Positions 8,158 to 17,530 of a stretch of DNA of 64,000 bases are shown here, piece after piece. The DNA lies in assembly GCF_000619925.1 (NCBI RefSeq), contig NZ_JHVB01000009.1, positions 62,001 to 126,000 on the forward strand. Direction: 5' to 3'. The DNA is from Treponema sp. C6A8 (lineage in GTDB: Bacteria; Spirochaetota; Spirochaetia; Treponematales; Treponemataceae). The notes under the pieces were generated by a model. That model was not told the DNA's origin, did no database searches, and saw nothing but the letters and a program-made list of their open reading frames with translations. How positions within the stretch are numbered: position 1 is the stretch's first letter; every line of letters begins with the position of its first letter. The position numbers and the translations under genes are program-made.

Positions 8158-9194
8158 TATGCAAGCACAGATTGACGAATCTCAGCATAATGTTCACCCG
8201 TAATGCCAAAATCCATCTCTTTGTAACTCCAGAGGGCGCGACCAATTCCATGCGCCGCAAGCGCCTTGTGAATATCCTTATACCAGCGGGCTGAATCTTC
8301 AGCAGGAGCGCGGTCAATTACGCCATACTCTCCGCAGTAAAGCGGAAGATCAAGCTTTTCAGCCTTTTTCAGGGCTGGAGCAAAAAGTGTGGTAAAGAAA
8401 GTATCATCAATCTTAAGTTTATCCATATTTTTTGCAAAAATTGCTCCGTGGCAGGCCTGAGGAATCTGACGGCTCTTTTCACGAATATATTCAATGGAAG
8501 TTCCCGGATATGAAACTTCAAAATCAGCAGGCATATCAATAACCCAAGGGGCCTTCTGATGAGTAAATACCAGAGGCTCATAGCAGTGGAAGGTCAGAAC
8601 AGTCTTGGTGTCAAATGGAATTTCAATTCCCGGAACGGCAGAAACACTGTTGTAATCAACGCCGCCTACAATAATCCAGCTATCCGGTGCAATAGCGCGA
8701 ACAGCCTTAAAGGCACGTGTTGCAATCTCATTCCATTCTTTTTCAAATTCAGGATTTACAATTTCATTCAAAAGTTCAAAGGCAACTCTATCAGAATATT
8801 TTCCATATCTGATTGCAAAAGTTTCCCAAATTCTCACAAAAGTATTCTGAAGATCCTTATCCTGAAAGAATGCATCCGGGTTAGGAACAGCATTTGTATC
8901 AAACATATAACCCGCAGTCTTGTGAAGGTCTAGAACCACATTCAAATCATTATTTTTTGCCCAGCTGATGCAGTTATCAATGTAAGAAAAACCTTCTTCC
9001 AGAAAATCACCCTGGTCGTTCATAAAAACATTGTAATCTACCGGAAGACGTACGTGGTCACAGCCCCAGCTTCTGATTGTTTTCAAATCACCTTCGCTGA
9101 TAAAGCTGTCATAATGCGCTTTTGTATACTCGCGGCACTGTGAAATCCAGCCGCCCAAATTAATTCCCTTTTCAAATCCTGTAAATTTTCTCAT
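8157..9194 (-). CDS. Cytoplasmic glycoside hydrolase family 5 glycanase
   Basis: A 345-residue TIM-barrel glycanase, probably acting on beta-glucan or mannan oligosaccharides. The acid/base Glu is in ELLNEIVN, the nucleophile Glu in YCGEYGV, with the FHCYEP loop between them. No signal peptide is present, so it should work on imported oligosaccharides. I place the start at 9194 because TATAAC lies exactly 6 nt upstream and the protein then begins MRKFTGFEKGINLGGW, the usual family start; an upstream ATG at 9233 has no support. It is divergent from the AraC regulator at 9296. Precise substrate is not determined. Confidence 0.85.
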   Translation of the reverse strand: MRKFTGFEKGINLGGWISQCREYTKAHYDSFISEGDLKTIRSWGCDHVRLPVDYNVFMNDQGDFLEEGFSYIDNCISWAKNNDLNVVLDLHKTAGYMFDTNAVPNPDAFFQDKDLQNTFVRIWETFAIRYGKYSDRVAFELLNEIVNPEFEKEWNEIATRAFKAVRAIAPDSWIIVGGVDYNSVSAVPGIEIPFDTKTVLTFHCYEPLVFTHQKAPWVIDMPADFEVSYPGTSIEYIREKSRQIPQACHGAIFAKNMDKLKIDDTFFTTLFAPALKKAEKLDLPLYCGEYGVIDRAPAEDSARWYKDIHKALAAHGIGRALWSYKEMDFGITGEHYAEIRQSVLA

Positions 9195-9200
9195 AGCATT

Positions 9201-9289
9201 GTTATAGAACAGAAAACCAGAGATAAATATCATTTATTTATCTTTTATATCATAATTAAACTGATTTTATGCCTTATTGGTGCTACAAT
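9201..9289. promoter_or_regulatory. Divergent leaderless-type promoters, GH5 and AraC genes
   Basis: TATAAC on the minus strand (9201-9206) lies 6 nt before the GH5 start. TACAAT on the plus strand (9284-9289) lies 6 nt before the AraC start at 9296. Neither gene has a Shine-Dalgarno sequence. The roughly 75 bp between the boxes would hold any AraC binding sites; I see no clear direct repeat there. Confidence 0.5.
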
Positions 9290-9295
9290 TTACCT

Positions 9296-10039
9296 ATGGG
9301 AATAAAGGAAGAACTTGCCAAAACTGAATTTTATAACCGGGAATACTCGCTCAACCACATTCCTTACGATAAGGAAATGGCCTTTTACCAGAGTATCCGT
9401 AACGGAGATATGGAAGAAATGCACAGGCTTTTTACCCCCCTCTGCATTGAAGGCTTCGGAAAGCTTAGTGAAAATCCACTTCGAAACTTAAAATATCACC
9501 TTATAATTACAGTCGCCTTTATAACCCGCTACTGCATCGAGGGCGGTCTTGAAATGGAAAGCGCCTATAACCTCAGCGACGTTTACATCAGAAAAATCGA
9601 CAGCTGCAATTCTGAGGAAGAAATCCATCAGATTCACAAGGAACTCTGCCAGGCCTATGTCCTCAGAATGCAGAAAGCCCGCCTGCCCTTCAGATATTCA
9701 AAGCCGGTCCAGCTTGCAATCGACTACATTTACGACAATCTTCACAATAAAATCTATCTGGCAGATATTGCAAAAGCTGCAGTCCTCAGCGAAACTTATC
9801 TTTCAAGGCTTTTTCATAAGGAAACAGGGACAAGCATTACAGACTACATTATCTCAAAACGAATTGATGCTGCAAAAAATCTTCTTATATTTACAGAATA
9901 TTCCACTTCCGAAATATCAAACTTTTTGAACTTTTCAAGCGAAAGTCACTTTATCGCAACCTTCAAAAAACTGACAGGACTTACCCCTAAAAAATTCCGT
10001 CTTTATAATTTCAGAAACAAAGAAGGCTCTGCCGAATAA
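9296..10039 (+). CDS. AraC-family transcriptional regulator
   Basis: A 247-residue DNA-binding protein. The last 100 residues carry the two helix-turn-helix motifs of the family: YLADIAKAAVLSETYLSRLFHKETG, split as the first HTH, and EISNFLNFSSESHFIATFKKLTGLTPKKFR as the second. The N-terminal half is a helical region with no cupin sugar-binding pattern, closer to YesN-type regulators. It is divergent from the GH5 gene and probably controls it. The start at 9296 is preferred over 9269 because TACAAT is 6 nt upstream. Confidence 0.85.
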   Translation: MGIKEELAKTEFYNREYSLNHIPYDKEMAFYQSIRNGDMEEMHRLFTPLCIEGFGKLSENPLRNLKYHLIITVAFITRYCIEGGLEMESAYNLSDVYIRKIDSCNSEEEIHQIHKELCQAYVLRMQKARLPFRYSKPVQLAIDYIYDNLHNKIYLADIAKAAVLSETYLSRLFHKETGTSITDYIISKRIDAAKNLLIFTEYSTSEISNFLNFSSESHFIATFKKLTGLTPKKFRLYNFRNKEGSAE

Positions 10040-10043
10040 AAAA

Positions 10044-10090
10044 AGGCAGCCGCGGGCAATTTTTTTTCTAGGAGGATACCGGCAGCTGCC
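10044..10090 (-). terminator. Terminator of the pentose/xyloside operon
   Basis: On the minus strand GGCAGC (10085-10090) pairs with GCTGCC (10055-10060) around a 24-nt loop, followed by a run of seven T. It lies downstream of the last gene of the operon. Confidence 0.6.
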
Positions 10091-10114
10091 AAAATAAGGG
10101 AGGTTTTTATTCGC

Positions 10115-10205
10115 AGTCCGCTTGCGCGGACTTAACTTACATTATGCGAACGGATTCTGTCGCACGCTAACGCGTGCTACCAAACTCCGCTTGTGGCGGA
10201 GTTTG
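10115..10205. repeat. Three tandem perfect hairpins
   Basis: AGTCCGC-TTGC-GCGGACT (10115-10132), GCACGC-TAAC-GCGTGC (10162-10177) and CAAACTCCGC-TTGTG-GCGGAGTTTG (10181-10205) follow one another in the 3' untranslated region of the isomerase gene. They resemble the first hairpin of family B (AAC...GC loop GC...GTT). They may protect or end the long operon transcript. Confidence 0.6.
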
Positions 10206-10218
10206 CACGTGCCCTTTA

Positions 10219-11724
10219 TTAGTTAAAAGGATTTTCATCCTTGTACAAGGTTCCTTTAGGCTGGTTGTAAGCAATGTCTCCAATGTTGAGGTACTGGAAG
10301 ATTGTGTACAATGCCTTTCCAACGTGACCGAATGCAACTGCACCGTGGTGTGGATAGTGCTTGCTGATCAATACGTGGCGGTAGAAGCGGCCCATTTCTG
10401 GGATTGCAAATACACCGATACCACCGAATGAGCGAGTTGCAACCGGGAGGATTTCACCCTGTGCAATGTATGCCTGAAGTTTTGTATCTGGAGTTGTCTG
10501 CAAGCGGAAGAATGTGATGTCGCCTGGCATAATGTCTCCTTCCAAAGTTCCGCGTGTGAAATCTGGAGTTCCACCGTTTTCAAGCAAGCGGTTCTGGATA
10601 AGCTGGAACTTAACAGCTGGCTTTGATTTTGGTGAAAGGCAGCAGAATGGAGTGTTTCCACAGTGGAATGCCATGAATGTATCCTGCAATGTATATGGAT
10701 ACTGGAATTTGCCCTTAATGCTCTGTTCGTACATATCAGCTGGAACAGAGTTGTTGATGTCGAGCAATGTTACTGGAGCACCAGTTACACAAGTTCCGAT
10801 GTATTCAGAAAGTGCACCAAAGATATCTACTTCGCAGGCAACCGGAATACCACGGCTTGCAAGGCGACTGTTTACATAGCAAGGTTCAAAACCGAATTCC
10901 TTAGGGAATGCTGGCCAGCATTTGTCTGCCAATACAACGTATTTTTTGCTTCCTTTGTTTGCTTCAATCCAGTCAAGGAGAGTAAGTTCAAACTGAGCCA
11001 TACGTGGAAGCATATCAGGGAACTGGTTTCCTTCTGTTCCAAGTTCAGCAGCCATGTCTTTTACAACATCAGCAATGCGTTTGTCATCCTTGTGTTTGCG
11101 GTATTCTACGAGCAAATCAAGCTCTGAGTTTTCCTGAATTTCAACACCAATGTCATAAAGACCCTTGATTGGTGCGTTACAAGCAAAGAAGTCTTGTGGA
11201 CGTGGACCGAATGTGATGATTTTAAGGTTCTTAAGACCGATGATTGTGCGTGCAACTGGGATGAATTCTTCAATCATCTTAACGATGTCTTCTGCAGTTC
11301 CTACAGGATATTCTGGGATAACAGCAGGGATTTTGCGAAGGCTCAAGTTGTATGAACAGTTGAGCATACCACAGTAAGCGTCACCACGGCCGTTAATCAA
11401 GTCGTTCTGTGTTTCTTCTGCAGCTGCAACGAACATACAAGGACCGTCAAAGTTCTGTGCAATCTGAGTTTCTGGAGTTTCAGGACCAAAGTTTCCGAGG
11501 AATACAACCAGAGCGTTACAGCCGGCCTTCTTTACCTCTTCAACTGCCTTAAGCATGTCCTTTTCGTTTTCTACAGTGGTTTTTGCTTCGTAAAGCTCAC
11601 CCTTTCCTGCAAATGCCTTAACAATTGCAGCCCGTCTTTTTTCTGAAAGCGAGATTACAAAACAGTCTCGGCTAACAGCGATAATTCCCAATTTTACGTC
11701 TGGAATGTTTTCAAATTTTGCCAT
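10219..11724 (-). CDS. L-fucose/L-arabinose isomerase-family protein
   Basis: A 501-residue cytoplasmic protein of the fucose/arabinose isomerase fold, which interconverts aldose and ketose sugars. Family-like stretches include LVVFLGNFGPETP, DKCWPAFPKEFGFEPC, CEVDIFGALSEYIG and the C-terminal HHGAVAFGHVGKAL. It is the last gene of the operon that also carries xylulokinase and a GH43 xylosidase, so the substrate may be a pentose such as xylose or arabinose instead of fucose. The start at 11724 is set by AGAGGTG six bases upstream; a GTG at 11733 is less likely. No xylA or araA is present in the window. Confidence 0.75.
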   Translation of the reverse strand: MAKFENIPDVKLGIIAVSRDCFVISLSEKRRAAIVKAFAGKGELYEAKTTVENEKDMLKAVEEVKKAGCNALVVFLGNFGPETPETQIAQNFDGPCMFVAAAEETQNDLINGRGDAYCGMLNCSYNLSLRKIPAVIPEYPVGTAEDIVKMIEEFIPVARTIIGLKNLKIITFGPRPQDFFACNAPIKGLYDIGVEIQENSELDLLVEYRKHKDDKRIADVVKDMAAELGTEGNQFPDMLPRMAQFELTLLDWIEANKGSKKYVVLADKCWPAFPKEFGFEPCYVNSRLASRGIPVACEVDIFGALSEYIGTCVTGAPVTLLDINNSVPADMYEQSIKGKFQYPYTLQDTFMAFHCGNTPFCCLSPKSKPAVKFQLIQNRLLENGGTPDFTRGTLEGDIMPGDITFFRLQTTPDTKLQAYIAQGEILPVATRSFGGIGVFAIPEMGRFYRHVLISKHYPHHGAVAFGHVGKALYTIFQYLNIGDIAYNQPKGTLYKDENPFN

Positions 11725-11757
11725 TTTTTTCACCTCTTATTTAAACTATTACAGTTT

Positions 11758-12405
11758 CTATTTTGCTAAGTCAATATTCTTTCCGGTCAAGCCAACATAA
11801 GCTCCCTGGCCTGCTTCTGATGAAGAAGGATGTGCCAAAAGCCACTTGTTTCTGGCCCATAAAAGCTTGTCTTCAAAATCGCGCTCTTTAATCTCAGGTT
11901 TTGCAGTGTTAGTGTCTTTTGGCAAAACAATTGCCACGCGGAAACCTTCACTTACCTTACCGTCAGCCTTTACATCACAGCATGGTGCATAGTGCAAGGT
12001 TGTTCCATAAACCTGAACTACAACTCCTGCAGGAACACGGAATGCTTCAACTTTCTTTGTGCTGAGTTTTCCGTTTTCAATATCTGCTACGTTTGCTACA
12101 AGCAGAATAATATCTGTAGTAGGAATATTAAGTTCCATACCACGGTGATATTCAAGACAGTTGAGTTTTGTGTTATAGCCGTTGCAGTAACCAATCTGAA
12201 TTGGCATTCCGCCGTAAGCGCCGTCAGCAAATTCCTGCATGATTGCAAGTTTTTCCAGTACAGGCTCACCAGGCTTGTAAACTGTTGCGTCAGTCGGGCA
12301 AGGAGTAGAATCATCCAATTTTTTTACCAGTTCAGAAACATCATAACCTTCCAGAACCTTACCGTACTTTGCAAACGATTTAGAAAAAACACTTTTAATT
12401 TTCAT
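11758..12405 (-). CDS. DUF4867-like protein
   Basis: A 215-residue cytoplasmic protein that I match, with moderate confidence, to the DUF4867 family. It has a cupin-like central part (LEYHRGMELNIPTTDIILLVANV, then VQVYGTTLHYAPC) with His and Cys residues that could bind a metal. It sits between xylulokinase and the isomerase-family gene, 33 bp from the latter, so an accessory role in pentose isomerisation or epimerisation is plausible. GAGGAAAC precedes the ATG. The biochemical function is unknown. Confidence 0.6.
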   Translation of the reverse strand: MKIKSVFSKSFAKYGKVLEGYDVSELVKKLDDSTPCPTDATVYKPGEPVLEKLAIMQEFADGAYGGMPIQIGYCNGYNTKLNCLEYHRGMELNIPTTDIILLVANVADIENGKLSTKKVEAFRVPAGVVVQVYGTTLHYAPCCDVKADGKVSEGFRVAIVLPKDTNTAKPEIKERDFEDKLLWARNKWLLAHPSSSEAGQGAYVGLTGKNIDLAK

Positions 12406-12448
12406 AGTTTCCTCGTTTTTTTCCTTTTTTAGATCTTTTTATAGCCTA

Positions 12449-13972
12449 TTACAGATGCGCAAGCTTACCGTAGCTTTCTTTCAAAGCTGGATAAAGCTGT
12501 GTGTACATCTTGTAGAATTTTTCGTATTCCTTAGAATTTTCTGCAATCGGATTCTGAGCAGGATTTGTCTTGATAACCTGTTTACAGGCTTCCTGTACCG
12601 AACCGTAAATGCCGGTTCCAACGGCAGCCAGAATTGCAACACCAAGAGCAGGACCTTCCTTACTTACAACAGTCTTAACAGGACAGCCGTAAACATCAGC
12701 AAGCATCTGACGCCAGAGAGGACTTGTTCCGCCACCACCGCAGGCAAGCATATCGTTGATTTTTACGCCCATTCCACGAAGAACTTCAACAGAATCTCGC
12801 TGGCTGTAAACAACACCTTCCATTACAGCGCGGAGCATGTGCTGGCGGGTATGCATTGCAGAAAGACCGATGAAGGCGCCGCGGCAGTCAGGGTCAAGAT
12901 GAGGAGTACGTTCACCCATCAAATATGGAAGATAGAGGAGACGTTCTGCACCGATTGGAATTCCTTCTGCCTGTTTATCCATAAGGTAGTAAGGATCTTT
13001 TCCCATTCCCTTCGCAGTTACCATTTCTGCATCGCAGAAGTTGTCTCTGAACCATTTAAGGGAAAGACCGGCAGCCTGAGTAACACCCATTACGTGCCAT
13101 GCACCTGGAACGGCGCAGCAGAAGGTATGTACGCGGCCTTTAGGGTCAATTGAAAGTTTATCTGTGTGAGCAAATACAACACCACTTGTACCAAGAGTTG
13201 TAAATGCAATTCCATCCTGAACAGTACCAGTTCCTACAGCGGCAGCGGCATTGTCTCCTGCACCACCAACAACAGGAGTTCCCTCAGGCACACCGCAAAG
13301 TTCTGCAGCCTGCTTAGAAACTTTACCAGTTACTTCCGGCGATTCATAAACCTTTGCCAGAAGTGATTTATCAATTCCAAGCTTAGAAAGAACTTCGTCA
13401 GACCAGCAGCGGTTTGGAACATCCAGAAGCTGCATTCCCGAAGCATCGCTTACTTCAGTAGCGAACTCGCCTGTAAGCATGTAGCGGACATAGTCTTTTG
13501 GAAGAAGGATGTGAGCGCATTTTGCATAAACTTCAGGCTCGTGATTGCGAACCCATAAAATCTTACTTGCTGTAAAGCCAGTCAAAGCAGGGTTAGCAGT
13601 AAGCTCAATAAGACGGCCTGCGCCAACTTTTGATGTAATTTCTTCACATTCAGCGGCAGTACGCTGGTCACACCAGATAATAGAACGGCGGAGTACGTTT
13701 CCAGCCTTATCAAGCATTACAAGACCGTGCATCTGTCCGCTGATACCAATACCCTTAATGTCTTTTGGATTAATTCCGCTCTTAGCAATGACTTCTTTCA
13801 TACTCTTGCTGGCAGCATTCCACCAGTCAAGCGGCTCCTGCTCTGCCCAACCGTTCTGAGGCTGGTAGAGAGGATATTCTATTGTCTTTGAAGCAATCGG
13901 TTGCCCGTCAGTTGAAAACAAAACGGTTTTTGTACCGCTTGTACCCAAGTCAACTCCAATTACATATTCCAT
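12449..13972 (-). CDS. xylB: Xylulokinase
   Basis: A 507-residue FGGY-family sugar kinase phosphorylating D-xylulose to xylulose 5-phosphate for the pentose phosphate pathway. It starts with the nucleotide-binding GVDLGTSGTKTVLF, carries the substrate motif ISGQMHGLV near residue 78, WCDQRT near 102, the catalytic Asp in GGAGDNAAAAVG near 238, and ACGGGGTSPLWRQMLADV near 410, all typical of XylB. It lies in the operon with GH43, LacI and the isomerase-family gene. Confidence 0.9.
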   Translation of the reverse strand: MEYVIGVDLGTSGTKTVLFSTDGQPIASKTIEYPLYQPQNGWAEQEPLDWWNAASKSMKEVIAKSGINPKDIKGIGISGQMHGLVMLDKAGNVLRRSIIWCDQRTAAECEEITSKVGAGRLIELTANPALTGFTASKILWVRNHEPEVYAKCAHILLPKDYVRYMLTGEFATEVSDASGMQLLDVPNRCWSDEVLSKLGIDKSLLAKVYESPEVTGKVSKQAAELCGVPEGTPVVGGAGDNAAAAVGTGTVQDGIAFTTLGTSGVVFAHTDKLSIDPKGRVHTFCCAVPGAWHVMGVTQAAGLSLKWFRDNFCDAEMVTAKGMGKDPYYLMDKQAEGIPIGAERLLYLPYLMGERTPHLDPDCRGAFIGLSAMHTRQHMLRAVMEGVVYSQRDSVEVLRGMGVKINDMLACGGGGTSPLWRQMLADVYGCPVKTVVSKEGPALGVAILAAVGTGIYGSVQEACKQVIKTNPAQNPIAENSKEYEKFYKMYTQLYPALKESYGKLAHL

Positions 13973-13984
13973 CTTCTTTTTCCC

Positions 13985-15004
13985 CTATTTTTTAGATATA
14001 TCAATTACAGAATCACGTTCAATAAATTCACAAGGCAGATGAATCAGTTTGTTTGGAACCGGTAAACCTACCATATGCTGCAAAAGCAAATCCGCTGCCA
14101 GAGACGCAATTCCTTCTGAATCCTGGCGGAAAGTTGTAAGGCGCGGTGTTGTATACTCAGAAACACGGTCATCATCAAAACCAAGAATCGATAAATCATC
14201 TGGAATCGAAAGACCGTTTTCCCTGGCATAACTCATCGCACCCATAGCAATCAAATCTGATACGGCAAAAATTGCTGTCATATCAGAATGACGCTGATAC
14301 AGTTTTTTAAAAGCCTCTTTTCCGCTTGGAACAGTCCAGTATTCACTTTCCTCATAATAAGAATTATCAAAAGGAATGCCGGCTTCGGTTAAATACTGGC
14401 AGAAACCTTCAAGTCGTTCTTTTGAAGCCGGAAGATATTCGTCGTTTGGAGCCGAAAGAAAGCCGATTTTCTTATGTCCTTTTGACACAAGATATTCAGC
14501 AGCCTTGTAGCCCGCCTTTTTGTTGTCAGTTACAATTGTGCAGATTCCCGGAATGCTGGCGTTGGTAGAAACACAAGGAATACCAATCTCACTCAAAGCA
14601 CTCATTTCCTTATTAAGTCTGGAATCTGCATTTATAATTGCAATGCCTTCTACATTACGGAATTTGGCATGCGCTTTATAGGAAAGTTTTGTATGGCATG
14701 ACAAAAAAATGATATCGTAGCCGGCAGCTTCAACACTTTCGCGGAACTTGTTCAAAACACCCGAGAATACCGGGTGATTAAAACCACGCTGCATGCTAGG
14801 GTCATCATAAATAACTCCAATCAGGTAAGTCCGCTTTGTGGCAAGACTCCTTGCAGCGCTGTTCGGCTCGTAACCCATTTCCCGGGCTTTTTCAAGAATT
14901 GCAGAACGGGTCTTTTCAAGAAGATGTCCTGTATCATTCAAAGCCTTGGAAACAGTGGGTGCAGAGAAGCCTGTGGCTTTTGCAATATCATAAATTGTAA
15001 CCAT
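13985..15004 (-). CDS. LacI-family repressor of the pentose/xyloside operon
   Basis: A 339-residue regulator. Residues 1-50 are the LacI helix-turn-helix (TIYDIAKATGFSAPTVSKALN) and hinge helix region; the rest is a periplasmic-binding-protein-like sugar sensor. Its gene lies inside the operon, 12 bp upstream of xylB. Its likely operators are the paired sites at 19910-19962 before the binding-protein gene, implying autoregulation. The inducer is probably a xylose- or xyloside-related sugar. Confidence 0.85.
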   Translation of the reverse strand: MVTIYDIAKATGFSAPTVSKALNDTGHLLEKTRSAILEKAREMGYEPNSAARSLATKRTYLIGVIYDDPSMQRGFNHPVFSGVLNKFRESVEAAGYDIIFLSCHTKLSYKAHAKFRNVEGIAIINADSRLNKEMSALSEIGIPCVSTNASIPGICTIVTDNKKAGYKAAEYLVSKGHKKIGFLSAPNDEYLPASKERLEGFCQYLTEAGIPFDNSYYEESEYWTVPSGKEAFKKLYQRHSDMTAIFAVSDLIAMGAMSYARENGLSIPDDLSILGFDDDRVSEYTTPRLTTFRQDSEGIASLAADLLLQHMVGLPVPNKLIHLPCEFIERDSVIDISKK

Positions 15005-15012
15005 TACAATTC

Positions 15013-16647
15013 CTATTCTCTATCCATTCCGTGATAGTCAAAGTATTCAAAGTCGGCAGCCTTTTTATAGAACTCTGTATCAACACAGAACATTCCCACA
15101 AAAGCGCCTGTAAAGCCCATTCCACAATATTCATCAGAAAGCTTTGCAGGTTCGCAAATCGGTCTGATTTTATGGAATACTTTACCGTCCTGTGACCAGC
15201 TGAACCAGCCAATCTTGCCATCTACTTCCAGTCTCATCCATACAGGACCTTTTTTAAGTTCAATTTCCATGCCCTGCTGCCATGAAGCTAAACCAGTCTG
15301 AGGAGGCATGATTGTATTTACCTGAAGAATCTTTCCGCGGGTCTCGCTGTAACCAACTGAAAGAAGATACTGTGTCTCTTCATCATAGCGGTATACCATT
15401 CCTGCGTACTGCTGGAAATAATCAGGTTCAAAGTCGATTTTTGTTTCTGCTACAAATTTGAAATCTGTCTGGCGGCGGCAGAAAATGCTCTGCTCGTAGA
15501 ATGACCAAGGTGACTGTCCACCATACATTCTGAGCCAGCCTTTGCGCTCTGTAGTTGAATAACGTCCTTCAGCAGGAGTTCGCAGGGTCTTAAAATCAAC
15601 TGGAATGCCCTTTTCAAAGGTATAATGATTTTTACCCCAGCCAGGAGCTGACTGAACACCGTCATTATCTGCGCTTACAGGAACATCAACATAATCTGGC
15701 GGAACATTATCCAAAGTTCCATCAGGTTCTTTTACATATGGCCAGTCATCCTTCCATTCAATTTCTGCAAGGGCAGTTTCGCGTCCAAGAACGCAGTCTG
15801 TTGTACCAGGAAGAGGGCGTCCGCACAAATAAACAAGATATGTGCGTTTTCCGTCAATAGAAGGGCACCAGCTTCCGTGTCCAGCCTTGTGAATGGAAAT
15901 GTGATCGTCATGTCCCCAGCCGGAAATTAACGGATTGTTCGGATGAACCTCGTAAGGGCCGGTTACTGAACGAGAACGTCCAACTGTAAGGGCATGAAGA
16001 TAATCAGTTCCACCTTCCGCAGCTGCAATATAATACCAGCCGTTGCGTTTATAAAGATGAGGACCTTCAACACCACCGATATCAGTTCCCTTAAAAATCT
16101 TATGGCGCTCTGCTCCCAAAGTTTTAGTTTTTGGGTCATATTCGCGCATTACGATTCCAGAAAACTGGCGGTAACCTGTTTCGCGGTAGTCCCATTCCAT
16201 GTTGATGTACCAGTGACGGCCGTCATCATCATGGAACATAGAAACGTCAAATCCGCTTGCATTAAGGAAAACAGGATCTGACCAAGGACCTTCAATAGAA
16301 GGCGCTGTTGTCAAATAGTTAGGGCAATCTTTATGAGGGCCGACATTCCAGTTGCGTACATTTGTATAAATCAACCAGAAAAGTCCGTCTGAATAAGAAA
16401 GACAAGGTGCCCAGATACCGCATGAGAATTTTTCGCCGTTCATATCAAGAAGGCGTTTTTCGCTGAGCGGAGAAGGCACAGAAGTCCAGTGAACTAAATC
16501 TTTAGAACGGCTGATTTCTACACCCGGATACCACTCAAAAGTAGAATTCGCAATAAAATATTCACCGTTAGCCATGCAGATAGATGGATCTGCATGAAAT
16601 CCTGTAAGAATTGGATTACTAACGCGGACAATTTTTTCTTTTTCCAT
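15013..16647 (-). CDS. Beta-xylosidase, glycoside hydrolase family 43
   Basis: A 544-residue inverting glycosidase of the GH43 beta-xylosidase type. The five-bladed propeller contains the general-base Asp in GFHADPSI, the pKa-modulating Asp in ASGFDVSMFHDDDG and the acid Glu in GGVEGPHLY. The C-terminal 180 residues form the beta-sandwich seen in long xylosidases. There is no signal peptide, so it cleaves imported xylo-oligosaccharides in the cytoplasm, feeding xylose to the following isomerase and kinase steps. AGGA precedes the ATG. Arabinofuranosidase side activity is common in the family. Confidence 0.9.
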   Translation of the reverse strand: MEKEKIVRVSNPILTGFHADPSICMANGEYFIANSTFEWYPGVEISRSKDLVHWTSVPSPLSEKRLLDMNGEKFSCGIWAPCLSYSDGLFWLIYTNVRNWNVGPHKDCPNYLTTAPSIEGPWSDPVFLNASGFDVSMFHDDDGRHWYINMEWDYRETGYRQFSGIVMREYDPKTKTLGAERHKIFKGTDIGGVEGPHLYKRNGWYYIAAAEGGTDYLHALTVGRSRSVTGPYEVHPNNPLISGWGHDDHISIHKAGHGSWCPSIDGKRTYLVYLCGRPLPGTTDCVLGRETALAEIEWKDDWPYVKEPDGTLDNVPPDYVDVPVSADNDGVQSAPGWGKNHYTFEKGIPVDFKTLRTPAEGRYSTTERKGWLRMYGGQSPWSFYEQSIFCRRQTDFKFVAETKIDFEPDYFQQYAGMVYRYDEETQYLLSVGYSETRGKILQVNTIMPPQTGLASWQQGMEIELKKGPVWMRLEVDGKIGWFSWSQDGKVFHKIRPICEPAKLSDEYCGMGFTGAFVGMFCVDTEFYKKAADFEYFDYHGMDRE

Positions 16648-16675
16648 AGTTTTTTCCTAAAACGTATTCGTTTAC

Positions 16676-17530
16676 TTACTCTTTTACAGAACCCATTGTC
16701 AAACCGCTGATGATGTAGCGAGACATGAATGCGTAGAAGATGATGATTGGAATAAGTGAAACTGCAATACCAACGTAGATTGCACCGTACTCTGTTCGGT
16801 AAATATCACCGCGGAGCATCTGTACAAGCATTGGAAGTGTATACATATCAGTTTTAGAAAGCAAAACGAATGGAGTCATGAAGTTGTTCCATGAACCAAC
16901 GAAAGCAAAGATTGCCTGTGTTGCAAGAGCCGGCTTAAGAACAGGAAGAATGATTCTGTTGAAAATCATAAACTCGCCTGCACCGTCAATACGAGAAGCT
17001 TCAATCAATTCAAAAGAAAGAACTGAATCCATATACTGCTTCATAAAGAGAACTGTACCTGCAGATGCAATACTTGGAATGATAAGAGGAATAAAGTTAT
17101 CACGCAAATGAAGCTGAGAGATGAACTGACAGAAACCGATGAATGACAAAGATGCAGGAAGCATAATCAACATCATGATAAGGTTCCAGAGAATTGCTCT
17201 TCCCTTAAAGCGGTATACGTGAATACCGTAAGCAACTAGAGATGAGAAATATACACAAAGAACTGTTACGCAGGCAGAAATTGTAAGAGAGTTTCTGAAA
17301 CCTACGGCAATCTTAAATCCACGACCAGTAAGAATGTGCCAGTTGGCAATTGAATACTTACTTGGCAGCATAGAAATACCGGCATTAATTTCCGGAGTAG
17401 AACGTGTTGCGTTTACAAGCATCAGCCATACAGGAACGATAGCGATGAGTGTAAATACAATCATGAAAACATATATAATAGTACTTAAAATTACTTTCTG
17501 TGATTTGTAACTTGTTGTTTCCTTAGCCAT
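16676..17530 (-). CDS. ABC sugar transporter permease, MalG/UgpE type
   Basis: A 284-residue inner-membrane protein with six predicted transmembrane helices. The coupling-loop motif EASRIDGAGEFMIFNRIILPVLKPALA (EAA loop) near residue 185 contacts the ATPase. Its ATG overlaps the stop of the preceding permease by one base (TAATG), so the two subunits are translationally coupled. No ATPase gene is in the operon; a shared MsiK/MalK-like ATPase elsewhere is expected for this CUT1 family. Confidence 0.9.
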   Translation of the reverse strand: MAKETTSYKSQKVILSTIIYVFMIVFTLIAIVPVWLMLVNATRSTPEINAGISMLPSKYSIANWHILTGRGFKIAVGFRNSLTISACVTVLCVYFSSLVAYGIHVYRFKGRAILWNLIMMLIMLPASLSFIGFCQFISQLHLRDNFIPLIIPSIASAGTVLFMKQYMDSVLSFELIEASRIDGAGEFMIFNRIILPVLKPALATQAIFAFVGSWNNFMTPFVLLSKTDMYTLPMLVQMLRGDIYRTEYGAIYVGIAVSLIPIIIFYAFMSRYIISGLTMGSVKE

